Positions 1 through 10,016 of a stretch of DNA of 64,000 nt are shown in pieces. Each line of letters begins with the position of its first letter. Within the stretch, counting starts at the first letter, position 1. The stretch comes from Mytilus californianus (taxonomy: Eukaryota > Mollusca > Bivalvia > Mytilida > Mytilidae): NCBI RefSeq assembly GCF_021869535.1, contig NW_026262581.1:112992771-113056770 (forward strand). The letters are read 5' to 3'. The notes under the pieces were generated by a model that was given only the letters and a program-made list of their open reading frames with translations, was not told the DNA's origin and did not search any database. Both the position numbers and the translations under genes were made by a program.

Positions 1-480
1 ATTTTTATTCTTAGCTATTTCTAAATGGAATTGTTTTCCATTAGAATGTTTGAAGTCCATAAAATTTATAACTAATGTTTCGTGTAACACGACAGCTTGA
101 CTTAAACTAATTACATGATTATAATTTTTGTTGTTGACTGTCATCTCCCCAGTTCTTAAAAGAGCATGATATGCGAGGGTGAACATTGCTTTGAATAAAA
201 TTTGATCATATCTATTAGATATTGTATGTTTTAATGCATTTACTAATTGATTCAAAATCGTACTTGTGATTGGAATTCTCATATCTTGATTTTTCCCTTA
301 TGCACTGATTTCAGTACCTTATCAATAATAAATGAGTCAGTTGGGTCAGACCAATTATTAATTTTGTGTGTAAAACCTATTGCTGATATGTATGTTGAGA
401 TAGAACTTGGTGCAAGATCTTTGTTTTTCAAATGTGCTATAAATAATATGAGATCTGAACTAGTAAGTGGTAACTGAAAT
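1..480 (-). pseudogene. DIRS-type tyrosine recombinase, decayed and cut by the window edge
   Basis: Read on the minus strand, 477 down to about 290 encodes a helical core-binding-like segment (residues SSISTYISAIGFTHKI are visible). A one-base frame change follows near 285-290. From about 225 to 1 the reading continues with FTLAYHALLRTGEMT, which fits the first catalytic-arginine motif of tyrosine recombinases of the DIRS group. These enzymes integrate the circular cDNA of the retrotransposon without a DDE integrase. The later His-x-x-Arg and Tyr motifs would lie left of position 1 and cannot be seen. The position after RT and RNase H on the same strand matches the usual DIRS order. The frame break means this copy is probably dead. 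Confidence 0.8.
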
Positions 481-599
481 CTAATGCCATATTCTTCAGC
501 AAAACTCTTATAGTGGAAAAGTGCTCTTTTATAAGTTTTTTGTCAGGCGTCAGATAAGATGTTGTTAAAAATTTGATTTAAGGGTTTCTGCAGCTTAAC

Positions 600-1242
600 A
601 AATCTGGTAGATTGGGAACTGGTTTGAGAACAGTGTCTGCCCATGGTGCTAACTGATGAAATTTCTGTTCCTGTTGACGAGAAAGTGCATCTGCCAATAC
701 ATTTTTTGAACCATATATGTGTTTTGCCTTAAAGTTCACATTCAGTGTAGAACTAGTCTCCTTATTAGGAACATAATCAACGCATCTTTTGATGTTTGTT
801 TGTTAATTATAGACACTAAACCTATATTGTCTGTATGAAAATTTATGCACTGGTTTTGGAATTGGTAGCCCTATATTTCAACTGCCAAGACTATGGGATA
901 AAGCTCTAAAAATGCAATATTTTGATTTTTCAATTTTGTGTCCCATTTGCCTGAGAACCACTGTGAACCAAACAAAGCACCATAACCGTATGTACCAGAG
1001 GAATCTGTAAACAGATGTAACTGATCAGACGTTAACCAACGGTCTGATAATATCAATTACTTCCCATTAAAATTCTTCAAAAAATTTTGCCATGTATTTA
1101 GATCTTGCCTAACTGATTTTGTCATACGTATTCTATGAAAGGATTTTTTGACTCCAATTGTTAAGTCTATTAGACTTCTCAGAAATGCCCTTCCTGGTAT
1201 GACAACTGCACAATGATCAATGTAATTTTTAGGCCCCACCAA
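600..1242 (-). pseudogene. DIRS-type RNase H region and RT connection, decayed
   Basis: Minus-strand pieces line up as one domain. At 1242-1057 there is a segment with PGRAFLRSLIDLTIGVKK and a tryptophan-rich end (LNTWQNFLKNFNGK), typical of the RT connection in DIRS elements. At 1056-871 LHLFTDSSGTYGYGALFG contains the first RNase H aspartate (TDSS), followed by LELYPIVLAVEI with the glutamate. Around 850-640 are a HTDN-like motif and VLADALSRQQ, the usual end of this RNase H. Stops and frame changes (near 1057 and 775) separate the pieces, so the copy is not functional. The RT to its right is separated by an inserted element at 1238-1535. Confidence 0.8.
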
Positions 1243-1535
1243 CGATAGAAGAGGGGCATTATGTTTTTCGGTCTGTGCGTCCGTCCGTTCCTCCGTCGGT
1301 TCGTCCGTCTGTCCCGCTTCACGTTAAAGTTTTTGGTCAAGTCAGGTTAAAGTTTTTGGTCAAGGTAGTTTTTGCTGAAGTTGAAGTCCAATCAACTTGA
1401 AACTGAGTACACATGTTCCCTATGATCTTTCTAATTTTAATGCCAAATTAGAGTTTTGACCCCAATTTCACGGTCCACTGAACATAGAAAATGATAGTGC
1501 GAGTGGGGCATCCGTGTACTATGGATACATTCTTG
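1238..1535. mobile_element. Short interspersed element inserted inside the DIRS polymerase
   Basis: About 300 bp that breaks the DIRS polymerase reading exactly between the RT thumb (ends near 1540) and the connection domain (begins near 1242). It begins with the GAGGGGCATT-like stretch, carries GTCCGTCCGT-type simple sequence, a doubled AAAGTTTTTGGTCAAG phrase, and ends near GAGTGGGGCATCCGTG. It has no coding capacity. I recognise the phrases as a common bivalve interspersed repeat (knowledge, not searched). Exact ends and target duplication could not be fixed by eye. A much-degraded relative may lie at 49340-49520. Confidence 0.6.
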
Positions 1536-1539
1536 TTTC

Positions 1540-2442
1540 TTTTTGTAACACTACGTTTATCAGATCGTGACATTTCGAGAGCTTATCGATAGGAAGTTTA
1601 ACTTCCATCAACCTAGTGTCTATTTCGTAAGCAACAAAACTCCTGACCTGCGATGGCTGGAATGTTTTTCCTTTGAAATTGGTATACCCATATCATTGCA
1701 AATCGCAAGAAAACGTTCTAATTTTTTCTTACATCCATCTTCAGTTTTGACAACTATCATGAAGTCATCTAAAATATGTATAATGTTTGAAATCAGTATT
1801 TTATTTTTGGCAATCCATTCAAGTGCTGTGCTAAAATTCTCAAAAATTTGACAACTGGAACTACAACCCATTTGCAAATTTTTATCGTAATAGTATTTCC
1901 CATCCCACATGAAAGCAAACAGGTTGTATTGCGATTCTTTTATGTTTATGATTCTAAATGCACTGGACATGTCGGTTTTTGCACAAAAACTTTTTCTTCC
2001 TACGATCTTAATCAGTTCTATTGCATCTTGAATGGAAGCATACTGTACGCTGCATTTGTCTTGTGGTATGCTGTCATTGATTGATGACCCTTCAGGGAAA
2101 GATAAGTGATGGATCATTCAATATGTCCCTGGCAGATTCTTTTCTGCTAGGCCAATAGGGGATAATTGCATTTCTGTGTTTTGAATCAAAAGGGCCAACA
2201 AATCTATTTGCACTAATTTCATTTTGAATTTTTCATCTTACAATATCTGGTTTAGTCTTTGCTGAAAACAAGTTATCAACTGTATTATGATGAACAGAAC
2301 CTCTGAATCCCATATCAAACCCATATTTGAACCCCTTAACTAAGTATTTGTACATTTTAATATTATATCCTTTTAACCAATATGAAAGCCTGTCAACCTT
2401 AACTGGTGTACTGCCATTAGAATTATAGTTAACTTCATTTTC
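1540..2442 (-). pseudogene. DIRS-type reverse transcriptase, decayed
   Basis: The minus strand from 2440 reads PVKVDRLSYWLKGYN, then a GF..GF..G region (2345-2290) and NRFVGPFDS (2215-2190). The main palm block at 2117-1620 has MIHHLSFPEGSSIND, the first catalytic aspartate in AKTDMSSAFRI, MGCSSSCQIFE, and the catalytic box HILDDFMIV. After an internal stop near 1620 it continues in another frame as AYEIDTRLMEVKLPIDKLSKC, the usual thumb of DIRS RTs. The order and the LDD box fit the DIRS/PAT group rather than LINE or LTR RTs. Several frameshifts and stops show a dead copy. Its upstream junction with gag is split by the element at 2443-2622. Confidence 0.85.
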
Positions 2443-2622
2443 TGGTGGGGACAGATTTGTCTGTCCTTGTGGAAAAGAGAGGGACGAAAGATACCAGAGG
2501 GACAGTCAAACTCATAGATCGAAAACAAACTGACAACGCCATGGCCAAAAAAAAGACAAACAGACAGATAATAGTACAGATGACACAACATAGAAAACTA
2601 AAGACTAAGCAACACGAAGAGG
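2443..2622 (+). mobile_element. Short interspersed repeat (GAGGGACGAAAGATACC family), copy 1
   Basis: A roughly 180-bp insert between the zinc-finger end of gag (2623) and the start of the polymerase reading (2442). Its core phrases are GAGGGACGAAAGATACC, AAACAAACTGACAACGCCATGGC and ATGACACAACATAGAAAACT. A close relative with the same phrases in the same order is at 63492-63640, and a worn one at 42740-42920. No coding. The ends are approximate and no target duplication could be assigned. Confidence 0.65.
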
Positions 2623-3225
2623 CATCGTCTCTGTTACTAGATAGGGATGTATTCTGTTTTCAACTCGAAAGGGCTGGTTGTTCCCACCTTGTATCCTTTT
2701 TTGGGTGTACTTATATGAGAGACGAACTGGTTTTATGCATGTAGAGAATGGGTGGTTGAAGCCACAATTGAAACATCTGTGTTGAAACTTGCACTTTTCA
2801 CCAAACTTACAAACTAAACTCTTATGAAATGAAAAGCATACTCCAATTGGCCAGCGAGGATTGCCACTTTTGTTTGTGTTGTCAGTCCCAGATTTAACAT
2901 TCACTTGCAATTTTGCTCTGAGATATAACTCTAAGTGTGTACACCCCCATTGTGCTTCTACTCTTTCTAATAACTTCCTGAATTCAATATCATAACATCG
3001 CCAGTTCCCCCCTTCTCTTGACATTTCCAGTATAATTTCTATATGGTGGAGAATGACAGACCCTAATTCAGGGTTTTTTGTACATATTATGGCAGTACAT
3101 TTATTTCAGGCTGATAGCCACTGGTTAAGGGTTAATGTTCTCTTGTTTCTCTCTTCTGTAATTGACAATTCGGGGTTGTCCACCCCTTGAACGAGTTGTA
3201 ATTTATATTAGTCGTCATTATCGAA
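2605..3225 (-). pseudogene. DIRS-type gag, C-terminal zinc-finger part
   Basis: An open stretch at 3024-2605 starts with MSREGGNWRCYDIEFRKLLE and continues into a cysteine/histidine-rich end. It has one CCCH-like motif (C-x5-C-x3-H around VCKFGEKCKFQH) immediately followed by C-x2-C-x3-H-x4-C (CFNCGFNHPFSTC). This is nucleic-acid binding and expected at the end of a retrotransposon gag. Upstream, 3195-3035 continues in other frames (VDNPELSITEERNKRTLTLN, then ICTKNPELGSVILHHIEIIL), so at least two frameshifts and one stop have accumulated. The first half of gag lies directly upstream at 3730-3239. Confidence 0.7.
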
Positions 3226-3238
3226 GAGGGAATGGAAG

Positions 3239-3730
3239 TCAATGTATCTTCCCGCCCATATTTGTTGTTTTATCTATATTATCAGGGATGTTGCCCCCTG
3301 TTTTGAGAGAGCAACTGACAAATGCTGATTGCCCTCCAAAATTTTGTTTCTCAACTGTTAGTTGTAAAGCCAGAACCTCTGGGCTGACAACTTCATTGTT
3401 AGTGTCATGATTTTGATCTTCATTACCTTGAATGTTTCTGTTTAGGGTGTCAACATGATGCTGAACTTCAGCCTCCTGAACACACGAATTGCCAGTATTT
3501 CCTTGTGAAGTCATTTTATTAAATATTTCTTCCATTATCTTTTCCATCCATCTTTTTGTGACTCTGTTGGTCGGATCCTCCATGTCATCTGGAGCCATAA
3601 CTGCTTGGGTATTTGGTGGGATGGAAGGCCTACTCGGGCTAGCTGTGTGTATTTTCCTCCTCTGGGCGGCATTCTTCATTTTTTTAATGGCGCCTGCCAC
3701 TCCATATGATGATTTTCTTTTTGGAGGCAT
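3239..3730 (-). pseudogene. DIRS-type gag, N-terminal part
   Basis: The ATG at 3730 gives MPPKRKSSYGVAGAIKKMKN, a basic start, then a low-complexity middle rich in Asn, Gln and Glu. I prefer this start to the in-frame upstream one at 3784 because MPPKRK begins the basic tract. The frame ends at 3239, but the family reading goes on in the next frame (RYIDFHSLFDNDD around 3245-3210), so the end is a frameshift, not a true stop. It is followed by the zinc-finger half at 3225-2605. Known gag proteins of YR retrotransposons have this layout; the assignment rests on position and on the downstream finger. Confidence 0.55.
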
Positions 3731-3784
3731 TGTCTGAAATATACTAACGCAAAGTTTATACAATATTTTTGATAGTTCAATCAT

Positions 3785-4206
3785 TATATCAAAAAGATAA
3801 TTTTTTATGCTTTTTTTTATTTTTATTTAATTTGTCTATATATTTTTCTTTGGGTTTAAGGTTTGTTAATTCATGTTAACCTGCTTGTTTGAATAATTTA
3901 AGCTGGACGATCCTCAATCATTAATATAATTTGTTTGTTTGTGTCCGTTTTTTGATAAATCATCTGAAAATTGCAGGGTTCCGCCATAATAATTGACCTT
4001 TCGGTGGCCAAATATTTCGTTTTAGCAATCGAAAGACTGTACATAGGGAATCAATATGTAATTTTTGTTGTAAACGAGTATTTATTTATCGTAACTACTT
4101 CTTGAATTACGAATTTGCATCAAAGTTTTGATTGTCATTATGTTGCGATTATCTACCGGAAGTTTTCCAAAGATTACAAAATTTACAAGTACGGTTCGAA
4201 TACGTG
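3785..4206. other. Spacer between SGNH relic and gag
   Basis: AT-rich DNA with a long T-run near 3800-3830. It could be the 5' leader of the DIRS element or a linker between two elements. No ORF, hairpin or repeat copy was recognised. Confidence 0.4.
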
Positions 4207-4880
4207 TTAATTTCCGTTTTTTAATTTAATCTCTTTGCAGGCATTGGTAACTGCCCCTCGTATTGACTTGTACAAGTGGTATTGACCTTTCGTATTTAGA
4301 TGTACTCCATCGGAATTAATTTATCTTTGCATGAGTTTTTGTTTGTTTTGTCGAAGGAAAATCTTTTGTTTTTATGGTCCCAAAAGATAAATTTCGATGA
4401 TTTTTCAACCTCGTCTTTTATCAATTTATTTATTTCTTGTACCTTTTTGTAATACATATTCTTGTATACCCTATCTCGGAAACTTATATTGTCCCGATTG
4501 TATCCATATTTCTTAAATCTGAAATTAGCCCGTGGGAAGCGTGGCATGAGGGCACATATTACTACTCGTCGAACGCCATATGTGTTTGTCAGGAGCGAGC
4601 AGAAACTTATCAATTTATATGTCACTTCCTCAACAGACGTGTCCTCTGCAATATCGTTACCACCAGCTAGGAGAATGACACATTCGGGTTTTTTTGTGTT
4701 TAACTATGCCAATGTCGAACTTTATCATTTTATGAATAGTTCGTCATCCTATGCCATGCCACTCCACAGTTGAAGTATTTGCCAAATTGAAATCTAATTG
4801 GTGTCTATGGTCGTTTCCTGATTGCAGGTGATTGTGAAGCCGATGGCAAATAGAATGACCTAGTATAAGTGGGTGTTAAG
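4207..4880 (-). pseudogene. SGNH/GDSL-like hydrolase relic next to the DIRS element
   Basis: Minus-strand fragments assemble into one SGNH hydrolase fold. Block I is ILGHSICHRLHNHLQSG at 4865-4815, with the candidate nucleophile serine in GHS. Block III is CVILLAGGNDIAED at about 4685-4645, with the GGND signature. A long open middle runs 4625-4296 (IRDR/FRDRVYKN region). Block V is DGVHLNTKGQYHLY at about 4305-4265, carrying the Asp-x-x-His pair, and it ends at a stop at 4207. The pieces are in different frames, with changes near 4770-4700 and 4315 and an upstream stop next to 4880, so it is broken. All three signature blocks are nevertheless recognisable. SGNH domains are known in some Ngaro/DIRS and CR1/L2 retrotransposons. 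Here it lies 480 bp upstream of gag on the same strand, so it may be part of the same element or a neighbour. Confidence 0.7.
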
Positions 4881-5814
4881 GCATGCCTAGATTAAAATAT
4901 TTTATGAAATTGAGTGTCACCAAATTTCTGTATGTTCTTCCTTCAGCAGCTATTTCAAAAAGAGGTTGCATATTAAAACATGTTGAAGTAGCGCCCCCAT
5001 ATCAATTACAAAATTCCCAAAAGTTTCATGTGAGATATATACCTATGTACAAAACTATTTTCTACATATTTCTAAAATTTACAACCATGATATCAAAAGA
5101 CTTACAAATAAAACTTACAATATTTCATTGTACCATAAAGTCACTTATGCGGCACATAAGTGTATTTATGTTTTAAATAAAAATCTTTAAAAGAAGATTT
5201 CCGTGCTTGTATTTTTTAATAACAATATATGAAATAAGTATAAAGATACACAAAACAAACAGTTTGTAAAACGTTATTTACCAGTTGTCAATAACATGTT
5301 CCACATATGTTCTGAACACGGAATTACCCTAAATATCCATAAATACTATAGTGCCTAGTAACAAGGTTTTATGAGATAGAAGATACCAATCTTAAACCGA
5401 TCAAATGGTCTTATATTGTTTGAAGATATGCAAATTGTTTCTTTTTTTACGAGAGTTTCTTGAGACTCTCGAGTTGGTTGAATAGAAATGATAGCAACGT
5501 AATAGTATTGAAGAATTCCAGTTTACACACGTTTACGCAAGATAAATAGAAACGTGTGGTTTCATAAGACCACACGTTTTACTTACTTTGTGTAAACATG
5601 CTTAAAATACATGTCTATGCTTCTAGTCAGAATAAACCATTCCCAAAAGAAAAAAAACACCTTTCTAGTAACGTTTCTCAACTGTTCAAGGAATGCACTG
5701 TTGTAAAATCTAAAAACTATCTAATATTAAATCACAATCATTGAAAAAATAAGATAGACTTGTCTAATGTAATTTTTTACGGTTGGAAACGGCGCTAATA
5801 AGGGTCTCACTAAT

Positions 5815-5950
5815 TAGCGACAAGAAGCGTCAAGAAGCGACAAGAAGAATAATTTAGCGACAAGAAGAATAATTTAGCGACAAGAAGAATAATTTAGCGA
5901 CAAGAAGACTCATTTAGCCACAAGAAAAGAAATTTAGCGTCAAGAAATCT
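5815..5950 (+). repeat. 20-bp tandem repeat at the left arm
   Basis: About six units of roughly TTTAGCGACAAGAAGAATAA, nearly identical in the middle three and drifting at both edges. Its inverted counterpart is at 7430-7493. Confidence 0.8.
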
Positions 5951-6127
5951 ACATATTAATTATTTCAAATAAATAATTATAGAAAAGTGTGTTTTTAATA
6001 TACGTGTATTTCAATTATTTTAATATACTGTCAGAAGAGACTATGATAAACATTTGTTCAAGTTTTTTTATTGTCAAGGATATGTTAAGATAATGTATTT
6101 ACAGTTTACAGCATATATATAATGTAT

Positions 6128-6169
6128 AAATGAATGAATGAATGAATGAAAAGGGGGGGGGGGGGGGGG
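6128..6169 (+). repeat. (GAAT)n microsatellite followed by a G-run
   Basis: Five to six tetranucleotide GAAT copies, then AAAA and a run of 18 G. The G-run immediately precedes the first copy of the 300-bp tandem duplication. Confidence 0.9.
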
Positions 6170-6170
6170 T

Positions 6171-6770
6171 AATTTCTTTATTCTTTAATTTTTCAAGCCA
6201 TTCTTTATGGACACATAGTAATATTTGATGATTGAAGGATTACCTCACCCAATATGCTCTTATATTAAGAGTAATTGCCATGTTCTTTTATTTATATAAT
6301 TTATTTATCAATTACTTCACGGTTGTGACACTATTATGATCCTGGGATTGTAGCAATATTCAGATTGATAAATACTTTAATAATGTATTACATTTTTTTT
6401 TCTAAATAAATTCATTACAAGACGGCATAGCTACTAAATAAAACAAAATTTGAAACTTTATAAAACAATAATTTTCTTTATTCTTTAATTTTTCAAGCCA
6501 TTCTTTATGGACACTTAGTAATATTTGATGATTGAAGGATTATCTCATCCAATATGCTCTTATATTAAGAGTAATTGCCATGTGCTTTTATTTTTATAAT
6601 TTATTTATCAATTACTTCACGGTTGTGACACTATTATGATCCTGGGATTGTAGCAATATTCAGATTGATAAATACTTTAATAATGTATTACATTTTTTTT
6701 TCTACAAAAAAATCATTACAAGACGGCATAGCTACTAAATAAAACAAAATTTGAAACTTTATAAAACAAT
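6171..6770 (+). repeat. 300-bp tandem duplication, two copies
   Basis: The sequence starting TTCTTTATTCTTTAATTTTT at 6174 restarts 300 bp later at 6474. The copies stay nearly identical through GGTTGTGACACTATTATGAT and the closing GACGGCATAGCTACTAAAT. Differences are a handful of substitutions plus a one-base length change near 6404/6706, implying a fairly recent duplication. No coding. Confidence 0.9.
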
Positions 6771-8231
6771 ATTAAACTACAATTAATTGACTTATTTTTT
6801 ATACATTTACTGTTTAAGGTAGATTAACTGTATACTGCCATCTTAGATTGTAAAAAAAGCAGTACACAATCGGTCTAGTTCTTTGCTTAAATCTGCAAAT
6901 TATGAGACAGATTGACAATTAATGTGTAAGACTGTTTATTTAAATAAAGGAAAATGAGTGATTTATTGAATTATTTAGACGGTTTAAATAAATACCAAAT
7001 TTTTGTGTTGTTTCCAATAAATTTTTCATCTAAGCCATTTAAGGGGATATAACCCAAACAGAATTTTCTTTTATAAAGGAATGTTAAAGAAATTTTCATT
7101 TTTTACTTGTAGCAGGAAAACAAGTTCGGTGACACCATTTTTTATTTAAATTTTTCTTAAACCATATTATAAAGCCTATCTTCTCATATTTTATTTCAAA
7201 TTTCTGTCTCATAGATTTCTTTATATTCACAAAAAAGTGTTTTTTCACGAATAATTTATGCAAATTTTGGCAATTTTATACGACTTGTTACTTGAAAAAT
7301 AGCACGGTGACCAATACTTTACATTATATTTTTGAAAAATGCATGATAAAATCTACATTTTGGCAAAGTATCAGAAAATTATATCTGAGGAAATGTATAC
7401 CGATGATACACCTTAAATAGTATAAAAACTTTCTTGTCGCTAGATTTGTCTTCTTGTCGCTAATTTTTTTCTTCTTGTCGCTTCTTGACGCTTAATGAAT
7501 GAGTTGCGTCCAAATCTATTTTTTTCTGGATTTGCGTTCATCAGGAACACTCAACGCCAAAAATTTGAAAGCCAATGATTTTAAGCACTTGAAAACGTGA
7601 AGAGCTATACATATATATTATTAGTTATTCCTCACACGTATAAGGGATTTTTTTTTAATTACTTGTACTTAATTTGAGAGAAATTTGAGTTGTAATTTTT
7701 TAATTCATTTCTTGCAAACACAGCTGAACAAATATTAGTCAAACTTTTTGCCATAATTAATAATACTCTTATGTATCTATTGACACAGTTTCCTGACCTA
7801 TACATGGCAATATTTGATCAACATAAAAAAAAATTCGAAGGTTAATGAATACACAAAAAGAGCAGTATTAAGATATAGTTTTGTACGTAATGTTTGCAAA
7901 AAAGAAATCTTATCTTTATGAGTGTCCTTTTAGTTCTGTAGTATTTTGACAAATATAAAAATTCAAAAAGAGAAAAGTAAAAACAAAAATCAATAAATAT
8001 TTCAGATAACAGATATCCTTCACCAATATTATGTAAAATGAATCTAATCAATCTATGCTGATTTTCAATGATTCAAAATTGTTTTATGAAAATGAGCATA
8101 TATTTTAAAGATTCATTATACATCATACCGATTAAAGATGTCAGAAATATTTATTGATACTTTTATTGGTTTTTTCCTTTTTTTAATTTTTGTGTTGTTT
8201 TCTACACTTTTTAGGCGTATATATATACATA

Positions 8232-8490
8232 TACACCAAAGACCAAACGACATTGAAGTAAGCAGATATAGGTCAACGTACTACTGTAAACAATGAGAAA
8301 AACTCGTACCGTGACGTAAGCTATAAAAGGCCCCAACGATTCAAAAAAGAAAACCAATTACCTGAGTTGTGTTAAGATTAAATCACGAGAAACAACTATG
8401 AGAGACAGCAACCAACGAAAACACTGAATTACAAGATCATGAGTTGGGACAGACAAATAAAGAATGCGGTGGAGTTAAACATGTTTGTCA
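8232..8490. repeat. Interspersed repeat, left (A) segment, internally deleted copy
   Basis: It carries phrases of a mussel-type repeat (ACCAAACGACATTGAAGTAA, GAGACAGCAACCAACG, GGAGTTAAACATGTTTGTCA). Segment 8365-8485 is repeated almost exactly at 8742-8868. Here it is joined directly to segment B (8490-8735), whereas in the neighbouring copy about 900 bp separate A from B. The family matches fragments at 39886, 49064, 50815 and 56485. They share their tail with sequence downstream of the Penelope-like RT at 55150-56010. Confidence 0.65.
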
Positions 8491-8735
8491 ATGTATCGAC
8501 AGAATGTAGGACCATAAGTTATATATAAAGCTCGCATTTAGGTATTAACGTATTTAATGCACGAAAAACGTAGATTTGAGTACATTAAATATCGACTTCC
8601 TTCTTTAACATGAATGCTATGCGCAAACAAGAAGGGAAACCCAATACAACATGACAACCCTTTCGATTTTGGTAAGCCCGTGCAGAAATAAAAGACCATT
8701 TATTGCTAATCACTTGTATGATATAAAAAAACAGT
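8490..8735. repeat. B segment, first copy of a 245-bp direct repeat
   Basis: Runs from GTATCGACAGAATGTAGGACC to the end of CACTTGTATGATATAAA. It recurs at 9772-10016 with only a few differences. It contains AATATCGACTTCCTTCTTTA and AAGAAGGGAAACCCAATACA. Confidence 0.85.
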
Positions 8736-9097
8736 ATATGTGTTAAAATTAAATCCCGAAAAACAACTATGAGAGACAGCAACCAACGAAAAAACACTGA
8801 ATTACAAGATCATGAGTTGGGACAGACAAATAAAGAATGCGGTGGAGTTAAACATGTTTGTCAATGCCCAATCCTCCCTCTTACATGGGAAAGTGGTGTG
8901 ATTAACAGCACAACATAAGATCAAACTGTAAAAGTCAGTTGGAAATGATTTCACTTCTCAGATTGGTACGAATCACAAAAATAACTTACAAAAAGACAAA
9001 ATGCAATATATCTAAGAGTACTCGCAGTTACAGTAAGCTAGTTCAAAACAAATTTAAGCAAATGAATAAACCATTGCTTCCTAAATTAGAAAACAGT

Positions 9098-9690
9098 CAA
9101 ACCTGTATTAAGCAATCACACTTGGGAAGTTTCAAAAGTGACCGCTCAAGAGAGGAGACCTGTAATACGAGGTTCCAAAAACATCTGATTATGATATTGC
9201 CCTTGACCGGGATCGGGGCAAATTGTTTGAGTGTTTTCAATTGGTAGAGTTATCGTCCTTGCGAGCAGCGAAATAAAAAATGGCGGATTCCGGCGCTAAA
9301 ATGTGAATACAAATTCGAATTATATGTTAATATTCGTTGAGAAATAAGTCGGTGATACGGTTTTCGATGGAAACTGAAAGGTTGGAACACGAGGAATTCA
9401 CGAATTCACCTTCCATTGCGCGATCTTGGTTGCAAACGGGTTTCGATTTTAATTTTAACTTCGATATTGACAACATATATTTTTCGACATGAAGAATTTT
9501 GGTAGTTAAAAACATTAAAATGACCGTTGTTAAAAGTTGAAAATTAGGTGACCGCTGACCGCGTTAGACAGGTGACCACTGAAACGATTTAATTAAATAG
9601 AGAAAACGTTTGGGAGGATCTGAAAGTGACCGTTAGAGGCAGGTGGCCGCTGAAACGAAGTGACCGTTGAGGCAGTTTTAATGTATCAAT
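9098..9690. mobile_element. Nested element with AGTCAAACCTGTATTAAGC start
   Basis: It interrupts the A-C-B repeat. The left edge is AGTCAAACCTGTATTAAGCA. GTGACCGCT-type phrases occur at 9139 and several times in 9546-9670. It includes an inner stretch with GAAATAAAAAATGGCGGATT. The paired occurrence of the GTGACCGC phrases at both ends suggests a non-autonomous element with repeated ends. The comparison copy at 39886-40640 has no such insert at this point. The longest open frame here (minus, 9515-9327) has no family likeness and I do not call it a gene. Confidence 0.5.
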
Positions 9691-9771
9691 AGATATACAC
9701 TAGCGGATTTAGTGTTAATATGTCATAAATAGTATGAGAAAAGTATGACTTTGTACAATGCCAAAATAAAA

Positions 9772-10016
9772 GTATCGACAGGATGTAGGACCATAAGTTA
9801 TATATAAAGCTCGCATTTAGGTATTAACGTATTTAATGCACGAAAAACGTAGATTTGAGTACATTAAATATCGACTTCCTTCTTTAACATGAATGCTATG
9901 CGCAAACAAGAAGGGAAACCCAATACAACATGACAACCCTTTCGATTTTGGTAAGCTCGTGCAGAAATAAAAGACCATTTATTGCTAAACACTTGTATGA
10001 TATAAATAACAGTATT
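9772..10016. repeat. B segment, second copy
   Basis: Nearly identical to 8490-8735 (for example GTAAGCTCGTGCAGAAATAA against GTAAGCCCGTGCAG). The close match implies recent duplication or gene conversion between the two copies. Confidence 0.85.

Larger units (their letters stand above)
5815..7493. mobile_element. Inverted-repeat-bounded element with AGCGACAAGAAG ends
   Basis: The left end (5815-5950) is a short array of a ~20-bp unit, TTTAGCGACAAGAAGAATAA, about six copies with a leading AAGCGTCAAGAAGCGACAAG. The right end (7430-7493) carries the same phrases reverse-complemented, ending CTTCTTGTCGCTTCTTGACG. The arms face each other across about 1.5 kb, so the whole block looks like a foldback or terminal-inverted-repeat element without a transposase. 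Inside are a tetranucleotide run, a G-run and a 300-bp tandem duplication. No clear target-site duplication was seen. Confidence 0.6.
8742..10016. repeat. Longer A-C-B copy of the same interspersed repeat
   Basis: A (8742-8868), an internal part C with the family phrases AGTACTCGCAGTTACAG and ATTGCACAA-like tails, then B (9772-10016). The internal part is itself split by a different element at 9098-9690. Together with 8232-8735 this looks like a tandem pair in which the first copy lost C. Confidence 0.65.
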
